Shown here one piece after another: positions 13,155-25,157 of a DNA stretch of 64,000 nt (positions within the stretch are counted from its first letter, which is position 1; every line of letters starts with the position of its first letter). A program made the position numbers and the translations under genes. Source of the stretch: Cucumis sativus. Its lineage: Eukaryota; Streptophyta; Magnoliopsida; Cucurbitales; Cucurbitaceae. The notes under the pieces are model-generated. The model worked only from the letters and a program-made list of their open reading frames with translations, made no database searches and was not told the DNA's origin. Where the stretch lies: positions 7,874,001 through 7,938,000 of the forward strand of contig NC_026655.2 in assembly GCF_000004075.3 (NCBI RefSeq), written 5' to 3'.

Positions 13155-16100
13155 ATGAATCACCGGCCTCGTCTTTCCCATCTTGTCCTCCTCCTTATCT
13201 TCTTCCTTCTACATTTCCCTACATTCTTCTCCAAATCCCAAGCTCTGACACACGGTGGCCGGAAAAACAAAGCTCCGCCCAACAACTCCTCGAAGTCGGT
13301 GTCGGCGCTTTTGGTGTTTGGAGATTCCACCGTCGATCCCGGTAATAACAACTTCGTTCCTACGATGTTTAGAAGCAATTTCCCTCCTTATGGCAAAGAT
13401 TTCCCATATCATATCCCCACCGGAAGATTCTCTAATGGGCGTCTGTGTACGGATTTTATAGCTTCTTATTACGGAGTGAAGGATTACGTTCCGCCGTATT
13501 TAGACCCGATGCTTAGCATTGAGGATTTAATGACCGGCGTCAGTTTTGCCTCCGCCGGTTCTGGATTCGATCCTCTTACTCCCAAAGTTGGGGTACGTAC
13601 TCCCTTCAAATCCTCTTCCATTCATTTTGTTTCAATTTATATTTTCAAGTTTCAAAATAAATATTTCTCAATTTTCTTTTCGGATTTTCTCAAAAATAAG
13701 AAAACAAAAAAAAATTTACCCCAATTAATTTTAGGAAAATCATGCTATTATTTCCTAATCATTTCTCAAAAATAGTTGGATGCAAAATGTGATCTTAGGA
13801 AGCTGTCTCATCATAATTTATTACCTTTCATATTTTTCTTCAACATTTCGATATTTCTTATACGTGATGAGAGTGGATGGAAAAAAATTAGGATATCTTG
13901 GGAATAAGTGCCACGTGCAACGAGTTCTCAAAACGTATTTTTTATAAATAATTTTTAAATGTAATGTTTTTGTAACATTTTAAAGAGAAATTTAAAAGGG
14001 TCACAAAGTAATTTTTCTAATGATTTTATAGAAAGTAAATTTGGAGACAACAAAATATTTTGGATTTTTTAATTTTAAAATTTGTATAATTAATAAATTA
14101 GTTGAGAGATTTTTAGAAACTAAAAAGTACCTTCTAATATGGTCCTTTCTCAATTCTAAAAAAATAATTGAGTGTTATTTATTGCTAAGAACCAACCTAA
14201 TTAATTCTTTTTATTTATCTCTGGTGAGATTATCTTCTTTTTCATCGAATGTATATACCAGAATTAAAATATTGATATCGAGATTTTAATTTTAGGTATA
14301 TATTGATTAAACATTAATGTAATCAAGTTGGTTTTAATTTGGATTAAATATATTAATTTTTGTGTGTTTTACGAATATTTGTAAAAGATTTTAGAGATAT
14401 TCATGAATATTAAATATCGATGACTTATTAATATATCTCGATATATTTGGGTGTGGGTTGATATATAGTTTCATAGGAACTTCTTTGAGGTTGTCTTAAA
14501 TTTAAAGGTCATTTCTCTACTGCATTAAGTAATGGATATTACAATGAAGCTACTACCTATTCACTCATTGGTTGTTGCATATTTAAAAAGAAATGAACTG
14601 TCCCAACATAAGTTTTGGATACAAAGTTGATGTGTCCCCTTTTTCTCTTTTAAGAAAATTAAATCAATTAGGTACATATTTGTTGAAAACAATAGTCTCA
14701 AAGCTCCTAAAGTTGGAACCATTATATATTTGAAATTTAAAATAAATTCAGACTTTTTGAGTTTTTTCTATTAGGCAAACGAACGCCAACAACAACCAAA
14801 CCTAATAAATTAAACAACACTCTTTAATATCTTCTTCCCCTACCAATGACAGTGAGTATTATTTAGAAAGCAATCCTGTCAAAAATTATTAAAACATAGG
14901 CGAATTTGTTATCATCTTTGAGTATTTGACAGAGTTTCCAACAAAATAATGTAGTTGATGAGAATGCCACTGTAGTTATTCTTTCCTAGTATGGGCACTA
15001 TTTAAAGATGTGAGATGTGGGGTTCATCCGTATTTAAATAAACATATCCACAGTTGTAGTGAATTTTATTTATTTACCGCTTGATCTAACTATCTTCATT
15101 TATTATTTGTACTACTTGTGTGGTACCCATAAAATAAATCTACATGTTATCTAAGATTTGAACCACATGTCTATATGCTAAAGGAAAGAGAGTATATATT
15201 ACTGTAGAATACTAAGATAAAACATTATACTAAATGTTTCTTTTTTTTTTTTTTTGGTTTTGAATTTGTGTGTATCAGAATGTTGTGTCGATTCCAGCAC
15301 AAGTGGAGTATTTCAAAGAATACAAACAAAGATTGGAGTCTGTATTAGGGAAACAAAGAACCATGAATCATATAAAGAATACAGTGTTTTTTATCAGTGC
15401 AGGAACCAATGATTTTGTCATCACTTACTTCAACTTACCTCTTCGAAGAAAGACTTTTACTCTTTCAGCTTACCAACAGTTCATTATTCAACAAATCTCA
15501 CAATTTTTCCAGGTAATTCTATCCCTATACACTTCTCATTGTCATTATTATTAGTTAATTACATATGTTATATATTGTAATAGATCTTTTTAGTATTATA
15601 AGGTAAGGACAATGATTAGTTTCATATATATCCATGCAACTGATCTCATTTATAATACACAGAAACTAAATCACTTCTCATATGATAAATTTTAATTAGG
15701 TTGCACAAAGATATATACAATGGAGTTAACACCTAAGTAAATGTTTAGCTAAGGAGTCGAGGGAAGTGAAGTTTATTTCTCCACTTCTTGTTGGCCCAGT
15801 GTAATCTTTTGAGAAGGACCTAAAGAACGTAAATGTATGAACAAGTAAGGCCTCAAAGAAATTAGAAGTTATTATGTGCGCTACCAACAAGTTACACAAT
15901 TTTTGTTGGTGGTTTAATCATATGATTTCAAAGTTAAGTGAGTTTAGCCTTAAACAATTGTATGTTAGGTGAGTTTATGATATTTTTTCTAAAAAATATA
16001 TGAGTAATGACAAAACGTGTTAAAATGACCTTTATTGGTTTGTGAGGATAATCCTCACTCTTAGAAGTATTCAAGACAAGCAAGGACATGGCATTGTTAA

Positions 16101-18293
16101 GTTGCTGAGGATGTAAATGAATACTGAGTCATTAATTGAACTATCATTAATTGATCAGCTAGTGGTCAATAATGGAGTCATCAATTTGATACAGGAAATG
16201 AGAGAGAATCGGTACAACTCATGATGATTACCTAGTTCTTTTTAATTAGTATAACCACAAACCATGTGGTTCTCATACACTCTAATATTAATTACTTGAG
16301 CTAAGCTTTTGGTAGCACCTTAAATTTAATATCATATGAGTTTGATCAAGATATACGTTAAGGTGATCCAATCATTTCCAAATATCAAAATGAAAAAAAG
16401 TTAAAAAAGAAAAAAGAAAAAAAACAATTGCTGCCTTTTTTTGTTTTGTTTTGTGTGTATAGTTTTACCTTTAAATTTTGGTGTATGCTTTTAAGAAAAA
16501 TAAATTTGGCAGTATGTTAGTATTGTGACATTAAAATGCAACATAAATGATTTTGATGGTACAAATTTAGAATATGTTTTGTTGCTGTTATATTTACTGA
16601 AGCTTTTTGTTATGATGATTAATGACCGAAAAAGGAAAATGTAATTAAACAGTAGAAATAATGAAAGAGAGATAAAAAGGAAATAAAAAAGTTGGTTGAA
16701 TTTAATTTTGTTTGGAAGGTTGGATGAAAATCCTCTATTGCCCCATTGGGAGGGGGGATGGTATAATTATTGCAACCCATAGGTAAAGATGTGTCAAGCT
16801 GGCCATTCCAAGGCCCACCCCTTTAATAATATAATGCCTACAATTACATACATTAGACAAATGTTGCATCTTCTTTTGGGGGAATTCTATTTTGTCACAG
16901 TTTGTTGCCATATTCTTCATTCATGCATATCATCGTCCTAATGTGATGACCATTTCTATCACGGTATTCAATTTTTTGAAATTTTGTTGTGATTTTCTTT
17001 TTCATGAACATAGGGTGAGAAAAAGGAAGATTAGAAATAGATATACGATGATGGCATTAGGTGGATAGACGATGTTGGTCCCTAATGGGATGGATGAGTA
17101 TTGAGAGTATAAAGGAGGTAGGGTTTGAGTAGGTATGCATCAATAATGTGAAAAGAGTTGGAGTTGATGCAAATATGGAAATGATTGGACAGCAAATCCC
17201 TCTCTCATTACATATGTGTGTTTCAACTTTAAAACTTCCACCTGCCGGTTCGAACCGGAATAAATCTCTCTCTTCATTCTCATTTATTACCATCATTTAT
17301 TTATTTTTAGCACACCATCCATTATATTGTAGGGTCTTCCAAAGGCCTTATATATTTAATATCAAGGCTATTTCTCTAGAAATAGATATATACAAGCACC
17401 CAATTTGTCCTTTTTTCTTTCTCTACTACTTTTCAAAAATTTAACCATCCAAATACGAAGTTTATCTCAAAAAATAATGGAGGTGTATTTACTTGTAAAT
17501 AATCTAAGCTTGATTATTATATTTGCAAGTTACAATTGTCTTTTATCAAAATTCTATTGAAGTAATATTGACAAGGATTTTATTCACACCCAGAGACAAA
17601 TGTATTCAAAATAATGAAGCAAATGGTAACATTTTAAATTTTTTTGGTATATATTACGAATATACAAAAGTCTGTCAAAGATGAAAACATAGTTAACAAA
17701 CTTAAATGGGCTTTGTAATGTTATGCAGGCCTTATGGGCCGAAGGAGCAAGAAGATTCGCAATGCCGGGGTTAGCTCCGATGGGATGCTTACCGGTGGTG
17801 ATAACACTATATTCCAGCAACGCCTTTCTCGAACGCGGCTGCATCGACCGTTACTCCTCCGTTGCCAGAGACTTCAACGTTCTTCTCCAAGCCGAACTCC
17901 TTTCTTTACAGACTCGTCTCTCTCAAAAATCCCCCACTTTCATCGCCTACATCAACGCCTACGACCGCGTCATCGACATTATCCGCGACGGCGGAAAATC
18001 CGGTCAGTTTCTCTTCCTTTTACGTCTCTTGTTGAAATTGAATCGACGAATGGGAGTGAATTGGATTGAAAATGGGTGCGTGGTGAATTTTAGGGTTTGA
18101 AAAAGTGGATGTTGGTTGCTGTGGAAGTGGATTCTTGGAGATGTCGCTGCTTTGTAATTACAAATCGCCGGTGTGTCCTGACGCCGGTAAGTACTTGTTC
18201 TTTGATGCGATTCATCCGACGGAGAAGACGTATTACAATCTCTTTCAGGCTGGAATCCCGGCGTTTGATTACATCACCAGAGACTTGCATTGA
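13155..18293 (+). CDS. GDSL esterase/lipase, secreted
   Basis: Exons 13155-13592, 15279-15512, 17729-18002 and 18094-18293 join in phase to 381 residues, typical for the family. Residues 1-31 form a signal peptide (basic start, Leu/Phe-rich core), so secretion to the wall or apoplast is expected. Block I is VFGDSTVDPGNNN with nucleophile Ser58. Block II is the SFASAGSG region at about 130-137. Block III is GTND at 188-191. Block V is DAIHPT with catalytic Asp353 and His356. By family knowledge these SGNH hydrolases cleave acyl esters such as lipids or cutin-type substrates; the substrate here cannot be told. The gene resembles the EXL-like class in layout but has three introns; many GDSL genes have four. 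Introns 1 (1686 bp) and 2 (2216 bp) are long and AT-rich, with no ORF of interest. Confidence 0.92.
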
Positions 18294-20518
18294 TTTTTGT
18301 TTTTCAAGTTTTACCTTTCTAATTTTTTTAAAAGAAAAGAAAAGGTATTTTATATATATTGCAAATAAATATTTTTCAAAGCATATTATATTATAATTAA
18401 CAATGGATATGGTTTAAGTTGGTTATAGTGTCTATTTAAAAAAAAAAAGAGAGAAGAAGGTAAACGAATACATCAAAATTCTTGCATAAAAGATGGATCG
18501 GGTGAAGTTTTGAATCACAGACCTCTTAGTTTTCAACTTGTATTGATATCAACTAAAATGTACTTTTTTGTTGGACATTAAGATGTTTGTGATTCGGGTC
18601 TTTTTATTTAATGTGTTTAAGAAAGAAAGAAACTAGTTATACTTTAGATTTTAACTTTATTTGTTGTCTTTTCTGATCAGAAATAAAAGGATAATATTAA
18701 TTTAACTTTATAAGACTTGTATCTTTTGGTTTTTTATGTTTATTGTAAATCTAACTTTTGTGCGCTAAAAATGGCTTCAATTATTTTTGGCATTTTATGG
18801 AAGTTGTTAACTATAAGATATTCGTTGATGAATTAAAAAAATTTGATCCATCAAAAGTGCCTATTAAAGGGTTTGAGCTTCCAATAAAATTGTCTCACGT
18901 GGTGGTTGCATGATTGCAACTAAGACTAATTTGTTAAACATAAATTGGGTTAATGTTGAATAATTGAAACTCGTAAAAAATAGATTAATTTGTTGCGAAT
19001 ACAAATTGTGATTGAATAGAGTAAGATTGCAATTAAAGTAGATTGAGAACAATAATAATGGGGAAGAAGAAAGAGGTGATAGAGTACGCTAATTTTATAT
19101 GAAAACCCCCCGAAACAAGATAGGGTAAATACCACGGTCAATATACAAGAATTCACTATATAAAATAGGTGTTACAAACATTTCTTTCTTACGGATGAAT
19201 CCATGACTCTCTTACAAGAGAAACTCTCTCTATTTTACACCTCACTCAACTTGGTGGAGATTTTGGGATGATTTGGCAACCATAGATCCTCACCTATTTA
19301 TAGCCAAAAGATAGCAAATTCAATGGCTCTAATTTGTCTTTGACATATGTGTACAATCCAATGCCTCCACATGTCATAATAGAGATGTGAAAGATCCAAT
19401 TACCATAAATTAATATTGAATAAAGTATGAGATTCAATGGTCCAAAATTTATCTTAAAACTTCTAAATCTTATAGAAAACTCTTGATAATTATCTAATAA
19501 AATTAAAGGTCAAACAAGCTCGAGTTCTCAAGATAAGTGTAAAGTGATTGAAAAGTTCATTAATTATCATAAGTCAACCAAGTTATCTAAGGTTGAGAGA
19601 TTTGCAATTGAAACACTACTACAAACAAATAAAATTAGGTTTATTTCATCCTCATCGTGCTTTGGTATAATAGCAACGTTAATGACACTTTTTTGTATAA
19701 ATCTTTGCACTAAATTTGAAATAAGATGAAAAATATTATCGACTCTAGGTTTTGGATTTCAAGACTTTACAAACGCATATATTTTAAACTGAATTTTTGT
19801 AGAGATGACTAAAAAAAGTTTGTATGATTGAGTTTTTTCTCCAATTTCATACTTTTTTAATCTCTATCATTTTCTCAATTTGTTATTGTGTTTAGCCCAC
19901 TTGCTATAGTTTTGTTTGGCATCTAAAAGAACTTTGTGCCCGGTTGCACATTGTTAGAGGGAGTAGATACACATTGTTTGTTTGTTGTAGAGGTTTGAGG
20001 CAAAATATATAGATACAAACGTTGGCATTGTTAAAGTTGAGACACAAGAAAGAGATTTAAAGGAAAAGACAAAAGTGAAATAAAACAAGTGTTAAGAAAA
20101 AGAAAAAAACTAAAATATTAAATAAAAATAACATTTCCACTAAAAGCTAAGAGATTTTGAGAGATTTTTGTAGAGATGACTTAAATTTATCGTCTAAAGT
20201 TACAAATGAAAAATAAGTTTAATGTTTTGAACACATTTTTAAAATGAACTTTGGATCCTGGTTGAAAAGACCCTAAACATTTGAAGGCCTATCTATCAAG
20301 TATTAAGTAACTCACTCACTTTATTATTGTTGAACTTTCCCTCTCGTCTTTATTAGTTTGCATTTGCACAGCCACCATACGTTTCTCGATTCTCCACTTG
20401 AAAAATTGGCGGGAAATCAAGCAAACACACCCTACTCTCTCCTCTTCTTTGAATTAGCTTTTGAAATTCCCTATCGTTCTTTGTAGTAGAAGTTCCACCG
20501 GAGGTACGCAAAAAGCTG
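18294..20518. other. Intergenic region between GDSL and SNI1 genes
   Basis: Holds the 3' untranslated part of the GDSL gene, a probable solo LTR (18991-19559) and the upstream region of SNI1. The stretch 19566-20340 shows only short frames. A sharp rise in GC content and pyrimidine tracts from about 20340 marks the SNI1 leader. Confidence 0.5.
18991..19559 (-). mobile_element. Probable solo LTR of a copia-type retrotransposon
   Basis: Read on the minus strand, the segment starts TGAAC and ends GCAACA, giving the TG...CA termini of an LTR. It is flanked on both sides by TTAATT (18985-18990 and 19560-19565), consistent with a 5- or 6-bp target-site duplication. Inside, a good TATA box CTATAAATAG (plus positions 19294-19303) is followed by a CT-rich transcript-like region and a string of T-rich motifs, as in plant copia LTRs. 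No primer-binding site or coding domain adjoins it, so it looks like a solo LTR. The exact 5' end is the weakest point. Confidence 0.55.
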
Positions 20519-23500
20519 ATGGAAAACCCTAGCAGCGGCGTTCGAGGTGCGATGGAGGAGAATACCTTAGCTATTCTCGACGCATCCGAAGCCACTAAAC
20601 ACACTCCAGACGCCAATGATGACAGTACGATCTTCATTTTCTACTTTTCCTTTTGTTCTTTACTGTTTGGATTCTGAAAACTGATTGGAATTATGAGTAG
20701 AGCAACCCATTTTCTTCCAATGACCTGGACTCTTTACTGTTTCACTTCTCATTAATCTGCAAATCCCTAACGTATCAGTAGGAACCAAATTACGTGTTTC
20801 CGTTTTTCATTTTATTGATCAAGATGTTCTTCGTTAGGAATTGCTTTTCTCGAAGCTGTTCGTGCGGCTTCGCTTTTGCCGGAAAATAAATCGCCACCAA
20901 CATTGTAAACCTCTTCTTTCTATTTCTAGTCTTTCAAGCTTGATCGAGCATTTCATATCATCTGTTGGAATTGTAATTTGTTATCTTCTCTAACTAGCTG
21001 ATATTGTAATTACATGGAATTTTGTTGATCAAGCAAAATGTGTGAAGCAATTTTCAAAATCTTGAGGTTCGGGAAGTCTCTCGAACTGATTTCAACAAGT
21101 TACCAGCTTTTGAACGAGTTAGACAGGGTACTGAGATCTATTCTTTTTCCATATATTGGTTTTCATAGCCAACTCTCTCTCTCTCTCTCTCTCCGCATGG
21201 GTGCATGCGTGAATTTGATGCTCTTACTTTCTACAGAAATTCCCTAGGGTGTATATGACGAATGCCAATGGATCCAGCACGCCCCATGAATTAGTTGTGG
21301 TTCAGGAGGTATTGCAAGCATTGAATTTCTGCGTCTTTAATCGCTAACCATCGAACTGTGATACTTCTTTCTTTTCCTTTTTCTGTGATGGTTGTGTTTC
21401 CTTTATAGGCTTGGACTCCATTTGTGCTAGGCACTGATATTTCAGATATTGAGAGGGCAGGGGCTAATGATCTCACTAGCGGACTAGTTGATCCCCAGGT
21501 CAGTTTTACCTTCCAAACTCACCCTGCATAGCTGTCTGCCCCATTGAATGATCTTTTGACTGCACCACGTTTACTGATATAACTTATTGAGTACTTGTCA
21601 GCTAGTTTTTTTTTTTCTTTCTGTTTGAAGTAAATTTTAGATTGAACTAGTTAATTTTTACTGTAACTTTGAAGTATTAAATTGATGTGCTTCTAGAATT
21701 CATCCTTCATGTATGCACTATTCAGCCTTCAATTAAGTTGATGTTTCGCAGGGCTTTCATCAACTTCTGCAAGGCCTAGCAGAAGTCTCTGATGTTGAAA
21801 ATTTCCAAGCGTTGGATACCAAGGTTTTCTCCATATTTATGTTTGCTTTGTCTATGAAAAGAGTTGGTGCAAGCATAATTGTGAATTCACTCGAAATGTA
21901 AATTATTATAATATGTACTTCACACATCCTTTTGTTTTTTCCACATAAGTTACTACATAACTTGAAGGGGATGGTTGGAAATTTTGCAGCTTTAATCTTT
22001 GTCTAGTCTCGTTGCCAACTTCTTTGCTCAAATTTGTTTCAGGTTCTAAGTAACATGTTATTGTTTCATTATCTTGTCAATGCCCTTGAAGGAGATTTTG
22101 TGCCTCGAAATCAGATGTACAAAGGTAAACTACTATATCTATAAGTTATGTCCTTGTTAAGTGCTAATTGCTAGGTAATTAAGAAGTTTATTTGCTTGCA
22201 CTTGCAGAAACCATGAACTGGATCCTTGTACGGGAATCTTTGCTTAACATGATTCTGGTATGATGTCAACAGTTTGCTCTTCCTATTTTAGCACTTATTA
22301 GTCATGATTCACATGGTGATTCTCTATTTTATGTATTGAACTTAAGATGGACGCTTCTCTTTGGTCAAGCAACTTGCTTAAATCTCCTATTTTGCTTATG
22401 TTTAAATTTTATATCTTCTTCAGTGTTCAAGGAAAATGAACTACAAAGGATTAATGAAGGATTGTGTGACCACCCTGTGTGGATTGGGTCAATTTCTTGC
22501 TGAATATGACAATGCTGTCCAATCTTCTGAGACTTCTGTGGCGAAACAACCTGAAGCTATTGATACTGCTTTGGCCACTGCGTTTCTTCATTTTGGAAGG
22601 ATAACATGTGCTGCCATGCTGAAACTTATGATAATGGTTGGTATTTTGGCATTCTAGTCATCCAAGTACTACTTTTCTTTATTATTGATCTTAATGGAGA
22701 ACTGGCGTAGGTAATGGAGCTTGATTCATCAAAAAAGAATGCGGATATGCAAGGTCATACTACAAGGTCTGATGGTGTGAGGTACTAGTTTCATTATTTT
22801 CTTTTCCCTCCAGTGTATTCTCTCCCTTATTAGAACCGCATTCTTCTCTAATAATAATTCTTTGTGTGATTTCAGAACCCCACTCGCAGAGATTATTCAG
22901 GATGAACTGACTTATGATAAAAGCATTCTTTCGCCATTTCTTCAGGTTGCATCCAAATCCAACCATATTTTATTCGTCTCTTGCTTGGAAATTTATTCTC
23001 TTCTAATTAATTTATCCAATTAGTATTAGTGACCCATATAGTGGCAAGTAGCAGAGAAATATTATACAGCTCGTTTGCCTTTCATGATATTCTTTGTCAT
23101 ACTACGTATGTTGTGTATTCTGGAGGTTCCTTTGTCAACGCAGCAGAAACAACTATATGCTTCCCCTGATAACATCATGATTATTTTCTTTTGTTAATGA
23201 AATTCCTTCTCAGTTTTCATACAAGTTGTCAAGGCCTTTTCTCCTTGTTTTTAGCCTTATGCCTCAAATTCAACTTGTTAATATAGTATTATGATCTTGC
23301 AATATTTTCACAGGTCTTCAAGGACTCAAAGTGGAAACTGGAAATTATCGTGCAATTTTTCTGGAAATACATCTCCAAGGTATATATGTGATTCAACACC
23401 GTCAGATTTACTTAATAATGTTACTACTTGGGTTTTTCTTTCCCTAAATCATTTCTTAAAAGTATTTGCATTAATTACCGAGTATAATTTTGACCATACT

Positions 23501-24684
23501 GGTTCTGTGACTCGTTATCTAACACACACACACATTGGCACATCAATTTTAAACAATACAACACAACTATTATGTTTATTTTCACCTGGCAGCCTTCTGT
23601 TCGTACTAGGAGGTCTAATGGTCCTGCAGAAGATGCAACGTTCTCTGGAGTATTGAAGTGTATTTCGAACAGCTCTAGTACTAAAAGTATTACTAAGAAG
23701 ATTGGTGCACATGCAATTCATCTTTTATTAGCACATGGTTTTCAGGTGATTCACTTCCCGTCTCTTATACAATAAACTCAATGGTACTTGGACCCACAGC
23801 TATGCTACTAATGGTTGTTTTTGTCGACTTTCCAGCATGCATGGAATTCTTATTTACTATGTTGACAGCTTTTTGTCGTGTCAGTGCTTTCTATATGTAA
23901 GATGAGATAAATTTCATCAGTACTTTATGAAAAGGTTTTTCGTCTTAGCTGTTGTTACTCTTTGGTGAGCTTTCATTTACTCTAAACCTTGATGACAAGC
24001 ATAGCCCTTTCATTAGATGTTTTCCATTTTAACATTATGACTAAATAAAGGGGAAAAAGTATATAAGAGATATAGTTTCTGCCTATCACCTTCCGGTTTG
24101 AAACAATTGTTTTATTTTATGTTTATGCATATTGGCTTGTAATCTATTTGCACTAGTTAGTAGAGGCCATAAATAGTTTACTGAGTTTGTCCATCATTCT
24201 TCAGGCTTTCCTGTTGCTCTCTGCTAAACAATCTGTTGAAGACCTCTCAGTTTCCAAAGAACAAATGGCGGGTGGTTCCGTCGTGGAAACTTGCAAAAAT
24301 TTGATATTAGTTTTTAATTCCCTCAGGACGTTGGACAAGTAAGTATCTCGTCTTTTATCTTCGACGGATTCCAGTGTCTTTTATGCCTCAATAGTTAACT
24401 CAATAGGATTATTTGGCTGCATTTTGTATATGACATGTCAAACTTAATAATTATGTGGGTATGTCATGGTCAGTACGCCTATGTTTAGACGTCTCCTTGC
24501 CCAGGGGAAAGCTGTATATTTCACGTCAGCATATTTTGTGCCCAATTTGGGAACCATTCTTCTGACCTTTGGGTATTGCCGCCGGAAGTACCACTTCAAA
24601 TTTGAGTATATTTACATTGTGATTCTACAAGTATCTTTTTTAATAAGAAAGACCAGCCTCTTCATTAATATTATTATAAAATGA
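20519..24684 (+). CDS. SNI1: SNI1, SMC5/6 complex subunit and SAR regulator
   Basis: Fifteen exons chain in phase: 20519-20624, 20838-20904, 21034-21127, 21237-21308, 21409-21498, 21752-21823, 22043-22124, 22208-22257, 22424-22636, 22711-22781, 22876-22945, 23314-23379, 23593-23745, 24205-24338 and 24474-24684, giving about 516 residues. Stretches recognised from SNI1 include FLEAVRAASL, AIFKILRFGK, ETMNWILV, DGVRTPLAEIIQDELTYD, KWKLEIIVQFFWKYI and VRTRRSNGPAEDATFSGVLK. By family knowledge SNI1 is an alpha-helical nuclear protein that acts as an Nse6-like subunit of the SMC5/6 DNA-repair complex and restrains systemic acquired resistance. Arabidopsis SNI1 is about 432 residues. The excess is mostly a C-terminal tail of some 50 residues after a GKAVYFTSAYFV segment, read from what looks like inserted LINE sequence, so the last exon and stop are doubtful. 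An alternative start is Met12. Confidence 0.88.
21173..21193 (+). repeat. (CT)n microsatellite in SNI1 intron 3
   Basis: About ten CT units about 44 bases before the exon 4 acceptor. It lies upstream of the branch-point region and adds to the pyrimidine-rich character of the intron. Confidence 0.8.
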
Positions 24685-24908
24685 GACTAATACTCAAAAT
24701 ACAAGAGAATTATACAAAGAGCTAGAATCTCTAATAAAAACAAACAAAACGAGGTTCAAGGACTTAACAAGCTCCAAACAAAGGGAAAAATCAATCAAAA
24801 CAACAAAGGAAACAATTCAAGCCAAATGAAATGCTGGGAAAGGAAACAAAAGTGTGCCAAAGACCATAACCATAAAAGAAGTAATCTTTGAAAAGCTTGA
24901 AGAAGATC
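24632..24908 (-). mobile_element. LINE-like 3' end in minus orientation
   Basis: Read on the minus strand, this segment has the look of a plant LINE 3' untranslated end: a T-rich body, a run resembling TTGTATTTTGAGTATTAGTCTC, an ATTAATGAAGAGG stretch, and a terminal A run (the T6 at plus 24636-24641). It directly follows the SNI1-like coding segment and directly precedes a SINE. No reverse-transcriptase residues remain. The call rests on general resemblance, not on a matched family. Confidence 0.45.
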
Positions 24909-24925
24909 ATCTCAAGAGAATGAAA

Positions 24926-25140
24926 ACCATCATGAGTTGACCTAGTGATAAAAAGGGAGACATAGTCTAAATAATTAACTAAGAGTTCGTGAGTTTAATT
25001 CATGGTGGCCACCTATCTAGGAATTAATTTCCTATAAATATTCTTTGACATCCAAATGTTGTAGAGTCAGATGAGTTATTCCATGAGATTAGTCGATGTG
25101 CACGTAAGTGGGCTCGAACACTCATATATTAAAGAAAAAA
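24926..25140 (+). mobile_element. tRNA-derived SINE, older copy
   Basis: Shares its layout and long stretches with the SINE at 48729-49003: start ACCATCATG, pol III A box TGACCTAGTGA (24938-24948), a decayed B box GAGTTTAATTC (24991-25001), the CCTAGGAATTAATTTCCT-like core, and a 3' end CGAACACTCA followed by an A-rich tail. Imperfect flanking repeats (24909-24925 and 25141-25157, 14 of 17 positions matching) look like an aged target-site duplication. The decayed B box suggests it is no longer transcribed. Confidence 0.75.
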
Positions 25141-25157
25141 ATATCAAGAGGACGAAA

